Shown: positions 18,007 through 27,572 of the stretch, piece by piece
Numbering within the stretch: the stretch's first letter is position 1
How the letters are laid out: each line of letters opens with the position of its first letter
Source: Saprospiraceae bacterium
Lineage (GTDB): Bacteria > Bacteroidota > Bacteroidia > Chitinophagales > Saprospiraceae
NCBI GenBank assembly: GCA_016720635.1
Contig: JADKKF010000010.1
Coordinates: 91,793 to 155,792 of the forward strand
Direction of reading: 5' to 3'
Length of the DNA: 64,000 bases
Translations under genes and position numbers: made by a program
The notes under the pieces: generated by a model
Told to the model about the DNA's origin: nothing
Seen by the model: only the letters and a program-made list of their open reading frames with translations
Databases searched by the model: none

Positions 18007-18248
18007 ATAGAAGACAAGGGATGGAAAGATGCAATCAGCATAAATGCCCAAAAGACTTGAATTGCGTTAAAATTAGTTGATGGTAAAATAATTTATTTCT
18101 AAAAAACTTCTATTATGTTTAGTACATTTTAATAATCTTTGTGGTTCTATTAAAAGTCTTTTCCAATTTTAAATTTGTAAATAGTTTTATCTTTTCCCAC
18201 CCCAACTACTCAAATCATCACAAAAAAACCAATAGCATACTTTAACCG

Positions 18249-18719
18249 ATGAAGCACAAAGAAATCAAAACGATAGAAGAGCTGAACAAAAACCCCTTAC
18301 CTCAGCAAAATCTGATAGCACATCACAAGCGGAACATGTCCTCTTTGGATAAGTTGGCACTTTGGATTACCAACAAGGTAGGGAGTATGAATTTTTTCTT
18401 CCTGATATTTGGGTGGACATTTATATGGCTGGGCTGGAATACGTTGGCTCCAGCGCATCTGAGGTTTGATCCATTTCCAGCTTTTGTCCTTTGGCTTTTC
18501 TTGTCCAATATGATCCAAATATTTCTGATGCCCCTGATTATGATAGGTCAGAATCTCCAATCCAAACACTCAGAACTGAGGGCAGAGCAGGATTTTTTGA
18601 TCAATAAAAAGGCTGAAACAGAAGTAGAAACCATCCTAAAACATCTTGAAAATCAAGACGAACTCATCCTAGAAATATTGCAGAAAATCCAAGAAATGGA
18701 AAAGAAACGACAAGATTAA
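18249..18719 (+). CDS. DUF1003 family membrane protein
   Basis: The 156-residue product has two hydrophobic segments (MNFFFLIFGWTFIWLGWNTL near 47-66 and FPAFVLWLFLSNMIQIFLMPLIMIGQN near 75-100) followed by a charged coiled-coil-like tail from SKHSELRAEQDFL to the end. WNTLAP...FDPFPF-like and QIFLMPLIMIGQN are hallmarks of DUF1003 (CyaX/YlaC-type predicted inner-membrane proteins of unknown role). It lies 23 bases before the MscS-like gene, probably in one transcript. Confidence 0.87.
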   Translation: MKHKEIKTIEELNKNPLPQQNLIAHHKRNMSSLDKLALWITNKVGSMNFFFLIFGWTFIWLGWNTLAPAHLRFDPFPAFVLWLFLSNMIQIFLMPLIMIGQNLQSKHSELRAEQDFLINKKAETEVETILKHLENQDELILEILQKIQEMEKKRQD

Positions 18720-18742
18720 TCCCTTTATGTCAATTAGATGCC

Positions 18743-19264
18743 ATGAATGAATTTAAACAATTTTTCACACTTTCGGAGACATTTATTGTCTTTGTCGTTA
18801 TTATCGCTGTGACCATCATAGCGGGCTTATTGCTAGGGAAGTTCCTACAAAACAAAATAAATGAAAAAACCAAAGGGCATAAAATTGACGTGACGAGCTT
18901 TGTTTTCTTAAAGCATATGATGGTTTCTACGGTCTATTTCCTAGGATTTGGGTGGGCATTTCTATTGCTGCCCATCACGCACACGTTTGCCCACTCTTTG
19001 CTGGCAGGAGCTGGAGCCACAACTTTGATTCTGGGTTTCGCATCACAGCAGCTCTTTACCAACCTTTTGAGTGGATTCTTTTTGGTCATAAAGAGACCTT
19101 TCAAGATAAGTGACCAGATAGAATTTCAAGGATGTCGAGGCAAAGTCGTAGAGATAAATATGCAATCTACCATCATAGAAGACGAAAATGGCGATCGAAC
19201 GATCATCCCCAGTTCATTGATACTCAATGATAAAATAAAAGTCTTTACTTCCGCCTCTCCCTAG
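18743..19264 (+). CDS. compact MscS-family mechanosensitive channel protein
   Basis: The 173-residue product has two N-terminal hydrophobic helices (ETFIVFVVIIAVTIIAGLLLG; MMVSTVYFLGFGWAFLLLP), the pore-helix region LLAGAGATTLILGFASQQLFTNLLSGFFLV typical of MscS TM3, and the beta-domain RPFKISDQIEFQG.RGKVVEINMQSTII with the final IPSSLILNDKI. E. coli MscS has 286 residues; here the C-terminal alpha/beta vestibule is almost absent, giving a minimal form. It likely forms an osmotic release channel in the inner membrane, although gating of such a short version is uncertain. Confidence 0.85.
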   Translation: MNEFKQFFTLSETFIVFVVIIAVTIIAGLLLGKFLQNKINEKTKGHKIDVTSFVFLKHMMVSTVYFLGFGWAFLLLPITHTFAHSLLAGAGATTLILGFASQQLFTNLLSGFFLVIKRPFKISDQIEFQGCRGKVVEINMQSTIIEDENGDRTIIPSSLILNDKIKVFTSASP

Positions 19265-19330
19265 GACTAGGACGCTGAATGGCGCTAATTCCTGTCGGCT
19301 TGAACACAACTATAAGTTTTCATGCAAAGC

Positions 19331-19462
19331 CGCGCGAGTGATGGGAGTGGTCACGTCACTTTTTCTGCTAGAAAGGTGACGTGAGTCGGGTCTCGGCCTT
19401 TGGTCGAGCCTGACGGAACAAAGTGAACCCATGGACAGCACGGTGCGAAGCACGCGCCCAAA
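19331..19462 (+). repeat. intergenic structured repeat, copy 3 of 5
   Basis: The clearest plus-strand copy: CGCGCGAGTGATGGGAGTGG at 19331-19350, a long arm with GTCACGTCA and TGACGTGA plus GTCTCGGC/GTCGAGCC, the block GACGGAACAAAGTGAACCC at 19412, CATGGACAGC, the small arm GGTGCG AAG CACGC, and GCGCCCAAA. It lies between the MscS-like and NifU-type genes, both on the plus strand. Confidence 0.82.
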
Positions 19463-19529
19463 TCCTCATACTACTTATAAACAAATCGCATATTGAGGTG
19501 TTATATAAACTAAAAATTAAGGAAAAAAG

Positions 19530-20132
19530 ATGAGCGATAATACACAAATGCCCGTGATGCTTTATACTGAGCAAACACCCAATCCTGAGTCGATCAAATA
19601 TGTCCTGAATAGGCTACTTTACAAGGGTACAGCGGAGTTCAAGGACGCTGAAGCCGCCAAAGAATGGTCGCCATTGGCCGCTCTGCTGTTTGAGTTTCCT
19701 TATGTCAAAAATGTGTATATCAGCAATAATTTTGTTACGATAACCAAAGAATTCAATTACGGTTGGGAAGAAATACTGCTACCCGTGAAGGAGGCCATCA
19801 AAAAGTCCGTGCAGGATGGGGTCGTGCCCGTAAATGATGGTTTCGAAGCAAGTAAAGCGACACAATCCCTTGGAGGTGTTCCTATCGAAGGGGACAATCC
19901 TGAAATCGCAACTCGGATCAAGGAATTAATCGACACATACGTCAAGCCAGCCGTAGAAGGCGATGGAGGAAATATTGAATTCAGATCGTTCAACAATGGC
20001 GTCGTGTCAGTCCTCATGCAGGGCTCATGCAGCGGATGCCCTTCCAGCACTGTGACTCTAAAGGCTGGTATCGAGGGGATGCTCAAGAGAATGGTCCCAG
20101 AAGTTACTGAAGTCATAGCAGAAATGGGCTAG
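19530..20132 (+). CDS. NifU-type Fe-S cluster carrier (Nfu family)
   Basis: The 200-residue protein joins an N-terminal Nfu_N domain (MLYTEQTPNPESIKYVLNRLL...) to a C-terminal NifU domain (IKELIDTYVKPAVEGDGGNIEFRSF...) with the cluster-binding CxxC in GSCSGCPSST near residue 168. Such proteins carry 4Fe-4S clusters to apo-proteins in the cytoplasm. The domain order is that of the eukaryotic-type Nfu rather than E. coli NfuA. The TAG stop overlaps the stop of the convergent POT gene in the palindrome CTAG (20129-20132). Confidence 0.92.
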   Translation: MSDNTQMPVMLYTEQTPNPESIKYVLNRLLYKGTAEFKDAEAAKEWSPLAALLFEFPYVKNVYISNNFVTITKEFNYGWEEILLPVKEAIKKSVQDGVVPVNDGFEASKATQSLGGVPIEGDNPEIATRIKELIDTYVKPAVEGDGGNIEFRSFNNGVVSVLMQGSCSGCPSSTVTLKAGIEGMLKRMVPEVTEVIAEMG

Positions 20133-21786
20133 TTGCCCTCCTGCGTCGTATCTCTGAATATTTGATTCATCCATTTAAGCATCATCCACGCTAAGACCGT
20201 GGCACCTAGCAAAAGTACTCCATTGACTAAGAAGAAATTGGCTTTGTTCTCGTAGCCATACCACATGCTGGCGAGTACCCCCGATAGCTTGTTGCCAACT
20301 GATATGGACAAGAAAAATCCGCCCATCATCAATCCAGTGATCCTTGGAGGACTGAGTTTGGATACCAGTGAAAGTCCCATCGGACTAAGGAACAATTCTC
20401 CCACCGTGATGACGCCATAACAGGCCACCAGCCACAGCGGAGATACCTTGATTTGCCCATTGTTGCCAGCCCAGACAGCCAGCACCATCACTAAGGTAGA
20501 TAGGGCCGAAATGAAAAGACCCCAGGCTATTTTGCTGGGCGTAGTCGGCTCTTTGCCTCTTTTTCTTAATAACTGGAAAAATCCTATCACCAATGGCGTA
20601 AGAGCTACCACCCAAAATGGATTGATGGACTGAAATAATTCCGTATTCATCAAGACGACGTTGGGTTGCTGTTGTTTGACCTCCATGAGTGCTGGATCCA
20701 TGTTTTGGAAGTACACGTCTTTGCCCATAGCTTTGACGGGTTTTCCATCGACCTTGATCGCTTGAAAACTTTTGTCGTATTGAGTCACCTCTTTTGTCTC
20801 CGTAGAGACCTTCTCTGCCAAGTATAGCGTCTCAGCTACGTCGGATATCGTCTGCGGCATTTCTCTGTCCGTATAGTACTTAGCCCATCGCGTGAGTGCG
20901 GTGCCATTTTGCTTGAAAACAGCCCAGAACATTATGCTCACCACATACACCGCCAGCAATACGCCGATCCTTTTTCTTTCCGAAAAATCCGCCCTAAAAT
21001 ATAAAGAGGTAAAAAGCCTACGACTGGAATTACTGCGAATAAAAATGCGTCTGTACTGTCGCTGCCGAATATATTGCCAGGGATCAACCATCCCAAAATC
21101 CCAGCTATTATCGCTGGCAAAAACACCTTAAACATGATCTCCATTGGGCTCATTTCGTTCTCTTGCTTTGGCTTGATGACATCCGCCGATCTGTAGTGTT
21201 TCAGACCAATGGTGAATATGATCAATCCCAAAAACATTCCCACGCCAGCCGTAGCGAAGGCCGCACTCCAACTGAATTTATTGCGCATAAAAGCTGCAAA
21301 AATGTTGCAAATGAAAGCCCCTGTATTAATCCCCATGTAAAATATATTGTAGCCAGAATCCTTGTTGGACTTGTATTGTGGGTCATCGTAGAGATTGCCC
21401 AATAGCGTAGAGATGCGCGGATTGAAAAGACCATTTCCTATCACAATCAAGCAAATCCCAGCATAAAAGAATGGTAAATCGGGCACCGCCAAACTCAAGT
21501 AACCAAGCCCCATGAGCGTACCCCCGATATAAATCGACTTGATATAACCCAGCTTTTTGTCCGCTAAAAAACCACCGATAAACGGCGTCAAATAGGTAAA
21601 CGCTATGAAAGTCCCGAAGATGTCATCCGCCCTCATATCCGCGAATTGCAGCCCCCCTTTGTCGATATCCGTCATATAGAGCACGAAAATTCCGATGATC
21701 AGATAGTACCCGAACCGCTCCCACATTTCTGTGAGAAATAAAAAAGGAAGCCCCGCAGGATGTTTTCTAGTGTCTTGTGATTTCAT
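20129..21786 (-). pseudogene. POT/PTR family proton-coupled oligopeptide transporter, frameshifted in a homopolymer
   Basis: Imports di- and tripeptides with protons. The N-terminal half (start ATG at 21786, MKSQDTRKHPAGLPFLF) shows LTEMWERFGYYLI, GGFLADKKLGYIKSI and IGNGLFNPRISTLLG, all POT signatures. The C-terminal half continues in another frame with IGVLLAVYVVSIMFWAVFKQNG and the PMGLSLVSKLSPPRITGLMMGG motif. The break lies at the A-run read on the minus strand at 20971-20975 (five bases). One added A joins FRKEK to RIGVLLAVYVV. About 12 membrane segments and a large periplasmic loop between VFKQNGTALTRW and FQSINPFW are predicted. A one-base sequence error is likelier than true loss. 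An upstream in-frame start at 21915 overlaps a repeat and is rejected. Confidence 0.88.
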
Positions 21787-21814
21787 ATCGTCGTTTTGTC
21801 TTGTTTTTTTTTGT

Positions 21815-21941
21815 TTTTGGGTGCGCCACTCATCTCGTCTTGACGAGACCGTGTCGGGCTGTTCAGGGGTTCGCTTTGCTCCATCTCTATCGGTCATATT
21901 GACCTCTGAGATCAAGCCCTTACCATCCCTCGCACGCTAGG
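21815..21941 (-). repeat. intergenic structured repeat, copy 4 of 5
   Basis: Read on the minus strand: CCTAGCGTGCGAGGGATGG, an arm GATCTCAGAGG..., GGAGCAAAGCGAACCCCTGAACAGC, an arm GTCTCGTC A AGACGAGA, then GCGCACCCAAAAA. It lies 28 bases upstream of the POT start in the same sense, inside the divergent gap to the metalloprotease gene. It could be in the POT 5' leader if the promoter lies further upstream. Confidence 0.8.
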
Positions 21942-22008
21942 TTTTTATTTTATTTTTGCCTAGGAATGCGAAAAGTAAGAAAATATTTTCAAAAGTTAAA
22001 ATGATTGT

Positions 22009-22016
22009 TAACTTTG
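22009..22016 (+). promoter_or_regulatory. -7 promoter box of the metalloprotease gene
   Basis: TAACTTTG fits TAnnTTTG and lies 66 bases before the ATG at 22083. The -33 box is not convincing. Confidence 0.35.
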
Positions 22017-22082
22017 TACTTAGTGTATTTATTCATGCAGTATAATATTTTGTAATATTAAGAAAAGTCTATAATTATCTAT

Positions 22083-25000
22083 ATGAAGGCTAGGTTTTTA
22101 ATTTATTTATTTTTATTGGGCATAACTTTTGAGACGAACGGACAAAATCAAAAATCTCCAATTGCCACCAAGGTTTCTGCATTTCTGAAAGAAAATAAGC
22201 AAGTTCCCACTTACCGTGTTTTCCAACCAACCAAAGAGAAGTTGGGCAAAGGAGATCAGAATTTTCCACTAAAAAATCATTCGGTCATTTCCTTGAATTT
22301 AAAAACTTTAAAAAACTTGGTCTCTATTCAGCCTGAATTTTTCGAGATAAAAATGCCATCCTACCAAGGTGTTGAGATGAACTGTTATCTGTATAAAGTG
22401 GATAACTTTACAGAAGATATTTCCGTGCTTACTTCAGATGGAGGTATAACTTTGTCCAAACCTAGCGGTACACATTATCGTGGCATTTTAGCGGATGGGA
22501 CATCATCAGTTGTAGGATTTTCTTTTTTCGAAAATGAAGTCTATGGGTTGATTAGCCACGAAAGCCTTGGGAATATTACCATCGGGAGATATGAAGGAAG
22601 CTCAAACTTAAATCAATATATGATGTTCGCCGATTCTGATTGGCTCGTAAGACCCAATTTTGGGGACTGCAAAGTCACGGATGAAGAGAGCTCGACCAGA
22701 CTAGAATCTAGGTCTTTAGATCCCAATAATTCAAATTTTTTAACCACAAAATGCATTCGTCAATATCTTGAATGCGACTATGCCTTATACCAAGCCAAAG
22801 GAAGCTCAGTTACCAATACAACCAATTATATCACCAGTGCCTTCAACAACGTGGCAACGCTTTATGCCAATGACGGGATGACCTTAAGGATTTCTCAAAT
22901 ATTTGTTTGGACGACTTTGGATAGTTACTCCAGAACCGATGCTGGTGACGCCTTGGATCAATTCAAAGCAGCTCGCCCTTCTGTTAATGGAGACTTGGCA
23001 CATTTGACAGCAACAGGAGGTAACGGATTAGGCGGGATAGCTTGGCGCGATGTATTATGTACTCCTTTCAAATATGCTTATAGCGATATCAATACCACGT
23101 TTAATAATGTTCCTACGTATTCTTGGACCATCAACGTGATGGCACACGAAACGGGGCACAATGTGGCGTCACCGCATACTCACGCTTGTTCGTGGGTTGG
23201 AGGAGCGCTCGACAATTGTTATGAAACGGAAGGTGGTTGTAGTCCAGGTCCAGCACCTACCAATGGTGGGACCATTATGAGCTACTGCCATCTGACCAGT
23301 GCAGGTGTAAATTTTAACAATGGATTTGGCGCACAACCAGGCGCGCTCATGAGAACCGCCATAGACGATGCATCTTGCTTATCTTTATGCGGTACTACGG
23401 CTTGTACTCCACCAAATATTACCATCACAGGTTCTTCTAGCATATGCAGTGGCTCTAGCGTTACGCTCACTGCATCTGGAGCGACCACTTATTTGTGGAC
23501 TCCTGGCAATTTTACTACAGCTCGAATTGTGATAAACCCTTCGGAAACAACCATTTATACAGTTCGAGGAACCTCAGGGGCTTGTTTTACTGATACAGAT
23601 TTTCCAATCGAAGTAAACGAGAGTCCAATATTGGAGTTGGAATCTAGCAATATTACATGCTTTGGAATGCAAAATGGATTAATTCAGGTTTTACCACTTG
23701 GAGGAATAGGCCCATTTACTTACAATATTGGTCAAGGATGGGTCAATTCAAGTGCATTTAGCAATCTGGCACCTGGCAATTATACAGTGTCTGTGACCGA
23801 TGTCAACGGTTGTAGATCTTCAAGTTCTGTTTCGATAATACAACCGCCACGCTTAACGGCAACCTCTAGCTTTACGGTTCCTCCTTGCCCAAGTACACCA
23901 TTCAACGTATTCATATCCGCCAATGGAGGTGTGCAGCCTTATTCTGGGATTGGAACCTTTCCTGGAGAATACGGACCAACGGTTTATACGGTTTACGATG
24001 AAAATGCTTGTTCTGTGGATGTCACGGTCAATGCTGTCCCTCAGAATACTGGTTTAAGTGTGACCTTGGTAGGCGAAACAGTTTTATGTCCAGGTCAAAC
24101 CATTTCTTTGATTGCTTTGAGCGCTGGTGACCAATATGAATGGTCTAACGGTGGGATTACCAATACCATACATGTAAATACTCCTGGCACATATACCGTA
24201 ACGGTCACTAATAATAGCGGATGTGTTGCCATATCCTCAAGGACGATAACCAACAATGGATTAACCGTTAATATTTCTTCGAATGGCACCATTTGCGCAG
24301 GAAGTTCTGGTATGATCCAAGCTAGTTCAAATACCAGCAATGGTAACTATACATGGAGCAGTGGTCAAACAGGGTCTTCCATCATGGTTACCCAATCAGG
24401 AACCTATACGGTTACAGTGACGAGTGCCTCGGGTTGCGTGGTGACGACAAGTACATTTTTTGAGGTACTTTCCAATCCCAATGCGACGATTTTTGGCAAT
24501 TCGGTCATTTGCAATGGATCAGTTTCGACCCTTAGCGTTGGCCAAGCATCTGGAAATAGGTATATTTGGCAGAATGGATCTACAAATTCTTCCATCATTG
24601 CGGGTGGTTCAGGTGTATATTCAGTGACCGTCACCAATGCCGCCAACTGTATGTCTTCAAGCAGCTTGTCAGTAGTACAATCTGCTAACCTAAGACCTGT
24701 CATCATGGGTTCGACATTGATATGTAAAGGATCACAATCTCAATTGACCCTAAACTCCAACTATCAAACCGTTAGATGGTCGAATGGCTCCTCAGCTCCT
24801 TCATTGAACGTGACCTCGGGGATCTATACTGTTACGGTCTCTGATGCCGGCGGATGTACTGGAGTTTCTAGTATAACGATTGTTGAAAATCCACCCCTTA
24901 ATATCCAATTAAGTAACAATACGACGCTATGTAAAAATCAATCGATTAATCTACAAATTATCAGTCCATTAACCAATAGGTACGTCTGGTCCACAGGCAG

Positions 25001-26207
25001 TAACGCTTCGGGGATAACCGTGGGTAATATCGGTTCTTATACGGTAACTGTAACAGACGAAGCTGGATGTACTAGTAGCCTTTCTACTCAAGTGACTGTA
25101 TTTCCTCAGGTTCCATTGGTTCTCACAAGTCCAGGATTTCTATGCGATGGATCATCTACTTTGATTGTAACCTCTGGGATGTTCAATCGATATGTTTGGT
25201 CCAATGGATCAATCACCAACTCACTCCCTGTAAATGTAGCGGGAACATATACGGTGCAAGTTACAGACCAATTTGGTTGCCCACAATCAGCCCAAACCTC
25301 CATACGTAATTCAACAGTTGCTCTGCCAATCATCCAATTTCAACCAAGTATTTGTTCAGGATCTACTACACCTGTTGGATTGTTAAATTTTGGTCAATAC
25401 AGTAATTACCTTTGGTCCAACGGGGCATCTAACCAGAATTCCATCAACCTAAGCGCAGGCAGTTATGCACTAACGGTTTCTAATCAAGATGGATGCCGTG
25501 CAACCCAAACTTTTGTGATTCGGAATTTTCCAACAAATATCCCTAAGATTGTCATACATGGAAATCTATGTAAATACGGAAAAGCCTTGGCTTCAGTCTC
25601 AGGGACTTTTCAAAATTATCACTGGTCCAATGGCTCGAATACTAAGACGACTCCAATCGGAACAGAAACCGCGATTTCAGTCAATACGATGGACCAAAAT
25701 GGTTGCGAGCAAACCGCAAATGTATCTCTGAACTATACTGATACGTTGGAGGCTCATATCGAATACGTGGATGGGATTTTATTTTCCTATCTAAAAAATG
25801 GTACTGGAACTGAATCATATCGATGGAGCAATGGCAGCACTGATCAAGCCATCAAACCAACAGGTCCTGGTACGTATTGTGTGACTGTAACCGATCGAAC
25901 GGGTTGTGGTTCAAGTACATGTTTTACAATAGAGAGAAGGGCATTGGCGAAGTACGATGGGGTGGAAAACATCAAATTATTCCCCAATCCAGTGAATTCT
26001 ATGGCCACTTTGTTGATGCCAGAGCTTATGCTCCAAAGGTTTAAGTATTTGAATATTATGGATTTGCAGGGTCGGCAAATACTACGAATAGACACAAAAA
26101 ATGGCAATAGCTTTTCCATTGACACAAAAGAATATCCTAGCGGAACTTATTATATTCAATGTATTTTTGAAGACCAAGTAATGGTGATTCCTTTGGTGAA
26201 AATCTAG
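22083..26207 (+). CDS. secreted reprolysin-like (M12B-type) zinc metalloprotease with T9SS type A sorting domain
   Basis: The 1374-residue precursor has a signal peptide (MKARFLIYLFLLGITFETNG), a ~200-residue propeptide-like region, and a metalloprotease domain with the metzincin zinc site HETGHNVASPH (His355, Glu356, His359, His365) followed by GGTIMSYCH, whose Met is the likely met-turn. From about residue 440 to 1280 follow some nine to ten Ig/PKD-like or SprB-like repeats of 75-80 residues, each with a motif close to YxWSNGS.....V...G.YTVTVT. A type A T9SS sorting domain closes the protein (IKLFPNPVNSMATLL ... YPSGTYYIQCIF). It is expected on the surface or released to degrade external protein. 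Its stop almost abuts that of the convergent MFS gene. Confidence 0.93.
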   Translation: MKARFLIYLFLLGITFETNGQNQKSPIATKVSAFLKENKQVPTYRVFQPTKEKLGKGDQNFPLKNHSVISLNLKTLKNLVSIQPEFFEIKMPSYQGVEMNCYLYKVDNFTEDISVLTSDGGITLSKPSGTHYRGILADGTSSVVGFSFFENEVYGLISHESLGNITIGRYEGSSNLNQYMMFADSDWLVRPNFGDCKVTDEESSTRLESRSLDPNNSNFLTTKCIRQYLECDYALYQAKGSSVTNTTNYITSAFNNVATLYANDGMTLRISQIFVWTTLDSYSRTDAGDALDQFKAARPSVNGDLAHLTATGGNGLGGIAWRDVLCTPFKYAYSDINTTFNNVPTYSWTINVMAHETGHNVASPHTHACSWVGGALDNCYETEGGCSPGPAPTNGGTIMSYCHLTSAGVNFNNGFGAQPGALMRTAIDDASCLSLCGTTACTPPNITITGSSSICSGSSVTLTASGATTYLWTPGNFTTARIVINPSETTIYTVRGTSGACFTDTDFPIEVNESPILELESSNITCFGMQNGLIQVLPLGGIGPFTYNIGQGWVNSSAFSNLAPGNYTVSVTDVNGCRSSSSVSIIQPPRLTATSSFTVPPCPSTPFNVFISANGGVQPYSGIGTFPGEYGPTVYTVYDENACSVDVTVNAVPQNTGLSVTLVGETVLCPGQTISLIALSAGDQYEWSNGGITNTIHVNTPGTYTVTVTNNSGCVAISSRTITNNGLTVNISSNGTICAGSSGMIQASSNTSNGNYTWSSGQTGSSIMVTQSGTYTVTVTSASGCVVTTSTFFEVLSNPNATIFGNSVICNGSVSTLSVGQASGNRYIWQNGSTNSSIIAGGSGVYSVTVTNAANCMSSSSLSVVQSANLRPVIMGSTLICKGSQSQLTLNSNYQTVRWSNGSSAPSLNVTSGIYTVTVSDAGGCTGVSSITIVENPPLNIQLSNNTTLCKNQSINLQIISPLTNRYVWSTGSNASGITVGNIGSYTVTVTDEAGCTSSLSTQVTVFPQVPLVLTSPGFLCDGSSTLIVTSGMFNRYVWSNGSITNSLPVNVAGTYTVQVTDQFGCPQSAQTSIRNSTVALPIIQFQPSICSGSTTPVGLLNFGQYSNYLWSNGASNQNSINLSAGSYALTVSNQDGCRATQTFVIRNFPTNIPKIVIHGNLCKYGKALASVSGTFQNYHWSNGSNTKTTPIGTETAISVNTMDQNGCEQTANVSLNYTDTLEAHIEYVDGILFSYLKNGTGTESYRWSNGSTDQAIKPTGPGTYCVTVTDRTGCGSSTCFTIERRALAKYDGVENIKLFPNPVNSMATLLMPELMLQRFKYLNIMDLQGRQILRIDTKNGNSFSIDTKEYPSGTYYIQCIFEDQVMVIPLVKI

Positions 26208-26208
26208 A

Positions 26209-27414
26209 TTAATTCCATTTCTTTTTATAAAAAACCATTGCGGAAATAAACGAAAGGATTGCCCCTGCCCAAAGGGAAAAATTGATATTTATATTCACCA
26301 ACTGTGCACCTAAAAGTGGCCCACAAATTTGGGCTCCTGCTTGGACAGCACTTTGAATCCCAAATGTCTCACCTTGATTTTCTTTGGAGGCTTCAGTTGA
26401 GATCAACCCTGAAATGAAAGGACTGAATATCCCTTGCCCCATGGCTACTATGATGCTAAAAAGGTATATCCAGAGTGTTGTCTCAGCCGTCGAAAGTAGT
26501 GTGAAACCAATAGATGCTATGATCAACGACATTAAAACGACTTGTTTTTCCTGCATCATACCGTATAAATTTCTGACGATGACGCCTTGGATTATGATGA
26601 TACAAATGCCGATAAATGAGTAGTAATAACCGATTTTTGGCGTGTCATAATGAAATGAATCGATAAGCTTCACTTGAAAATATTGGGTGAAAACGGTAAA
26701 ACCAACGACAAATAGGAATACCATGAAAAAATAGTACTTCAAGTTTTCGTTTTTCCACGCACTTTTAAAATTTAAAAGCCCTTGATTCCACTTAACTTCG
26801 GCATTAGGATTAATATTGGTGTTCGTTTCTGTATAAAACCATTTTATTAAAAACCAATTCAACAAAGTCAAAATGCTCGTAAAAAAGAATGGCGTAGTGT
26901 AATTGAACCACTCAACAATCTCATTATTGCTCAAGACACTTCCAATCATCGGCCCTAAAACGAAACCTATGCCAAAACATGCGCCAATCATACCAAAATG
27001 AGCTGTCTTGTTTTCTGGGGTCGAAATGTCCGAAACCGAAGAAAAAATTACTGCCAAATTTCCAGCAGCAATACCCCCTACAGCTCTAGATAACAGTAGC
27101 AAACTTAGGTTTCCATACAAAATACCAAACGCGAATACTAGGTAAGATATGAATGTAAGTCCAACGGTAATATTTAATACCTTTTTACGACCGATCCGAT
27201 CCGATAGGCTCCCTAAAATGGGTCCACTGAATAATTGAAAAATCGAAAAAGTAGCCGTCAGAATACCAATCACATAATTTCTACTCGTATCGCTATAACT
27301 TGCATCCAATACGAGAAAACTGCTTTTGAGCAATGGACCAATTATGGGTGAGATGATTCCAAAACTTATGAAATCTATCAAAATGGTAACCAAAATGGCA
27401 GCTAATTTTTTCAT
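26209..27414 (-). CDS. MFS transporter, TetA/DHA1-like exporter
   Basis: A 401-residue, 12-segment major facilitator. The N-terminus is MKKLAAILVTILIDFISFGIISP, with the loop 2-3 motif A GSLSDRIGRKKVL near 70 and the motif C-like GFVLGPMIG near 145, both typical of drug/H+ antiporters such as TetA. Substrate cannot be read from sequence. The longer frame from 27510 adds 32 polar residues unlike the family, so ATG 27414 is used. Inner membrane. It is divergent from the sugar-dehydrogenase-like gene across a 158-base gap that should hold both promoters. Confidence 0.88.
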   Translation of the reverse strand: MKKLAAILVTILIDFISFGIISPIIGPLLKSSFLVLDASYSDTSRNYVIGILTATFSIFQLFSGPILGSLSDRIGRKKVLNITVGLTFISYLVFAFGILYGNLSLLLLSRAVGGIAAGNLAVIFSSVSDISTPENKTAHFGMIGACFGIGFVLGPMIGSVLSNNEIVEWFNYTTPFFFTSILTLLNWFLIKWFYTETNTNINPNAEVKWNQGLLNFKSAWKNENLKYYFFMVFLFVVGFTVFTQYFQVKLIDSFHYDTPKIGYYYSFIGICIIIIQGVIVRNLYGMMQEKQVVLMSLIIASIGFTLLSTAETTLWIYLFSIIVAMGQGIFSPFISGLISTEASKENQGETFGIQSAVQAGAQICGPLLGAQLVNININFSLWAGAILSFISAMVFYKKKWN

Positions 27415-27572
27415 TTTAATCTTATGGAAATGCTGAAAATTGTCAATTTTACCCTCCGCAGATTCGCATTGACATAGTGTATATAATAAATAATTATCCT
27501 TTTGGTTCAAAAATAAAAATATCTATTATCTTTACTTTCCTTTCTTCATTATTGAAAAACATTTATTTTATT

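Noticed and set aside
21731..21940. 69-codon plus-strand frame over the POT gene start
   Set aside because: It spans the POT N-terminus antisense and repeat copy 4; no independent support.
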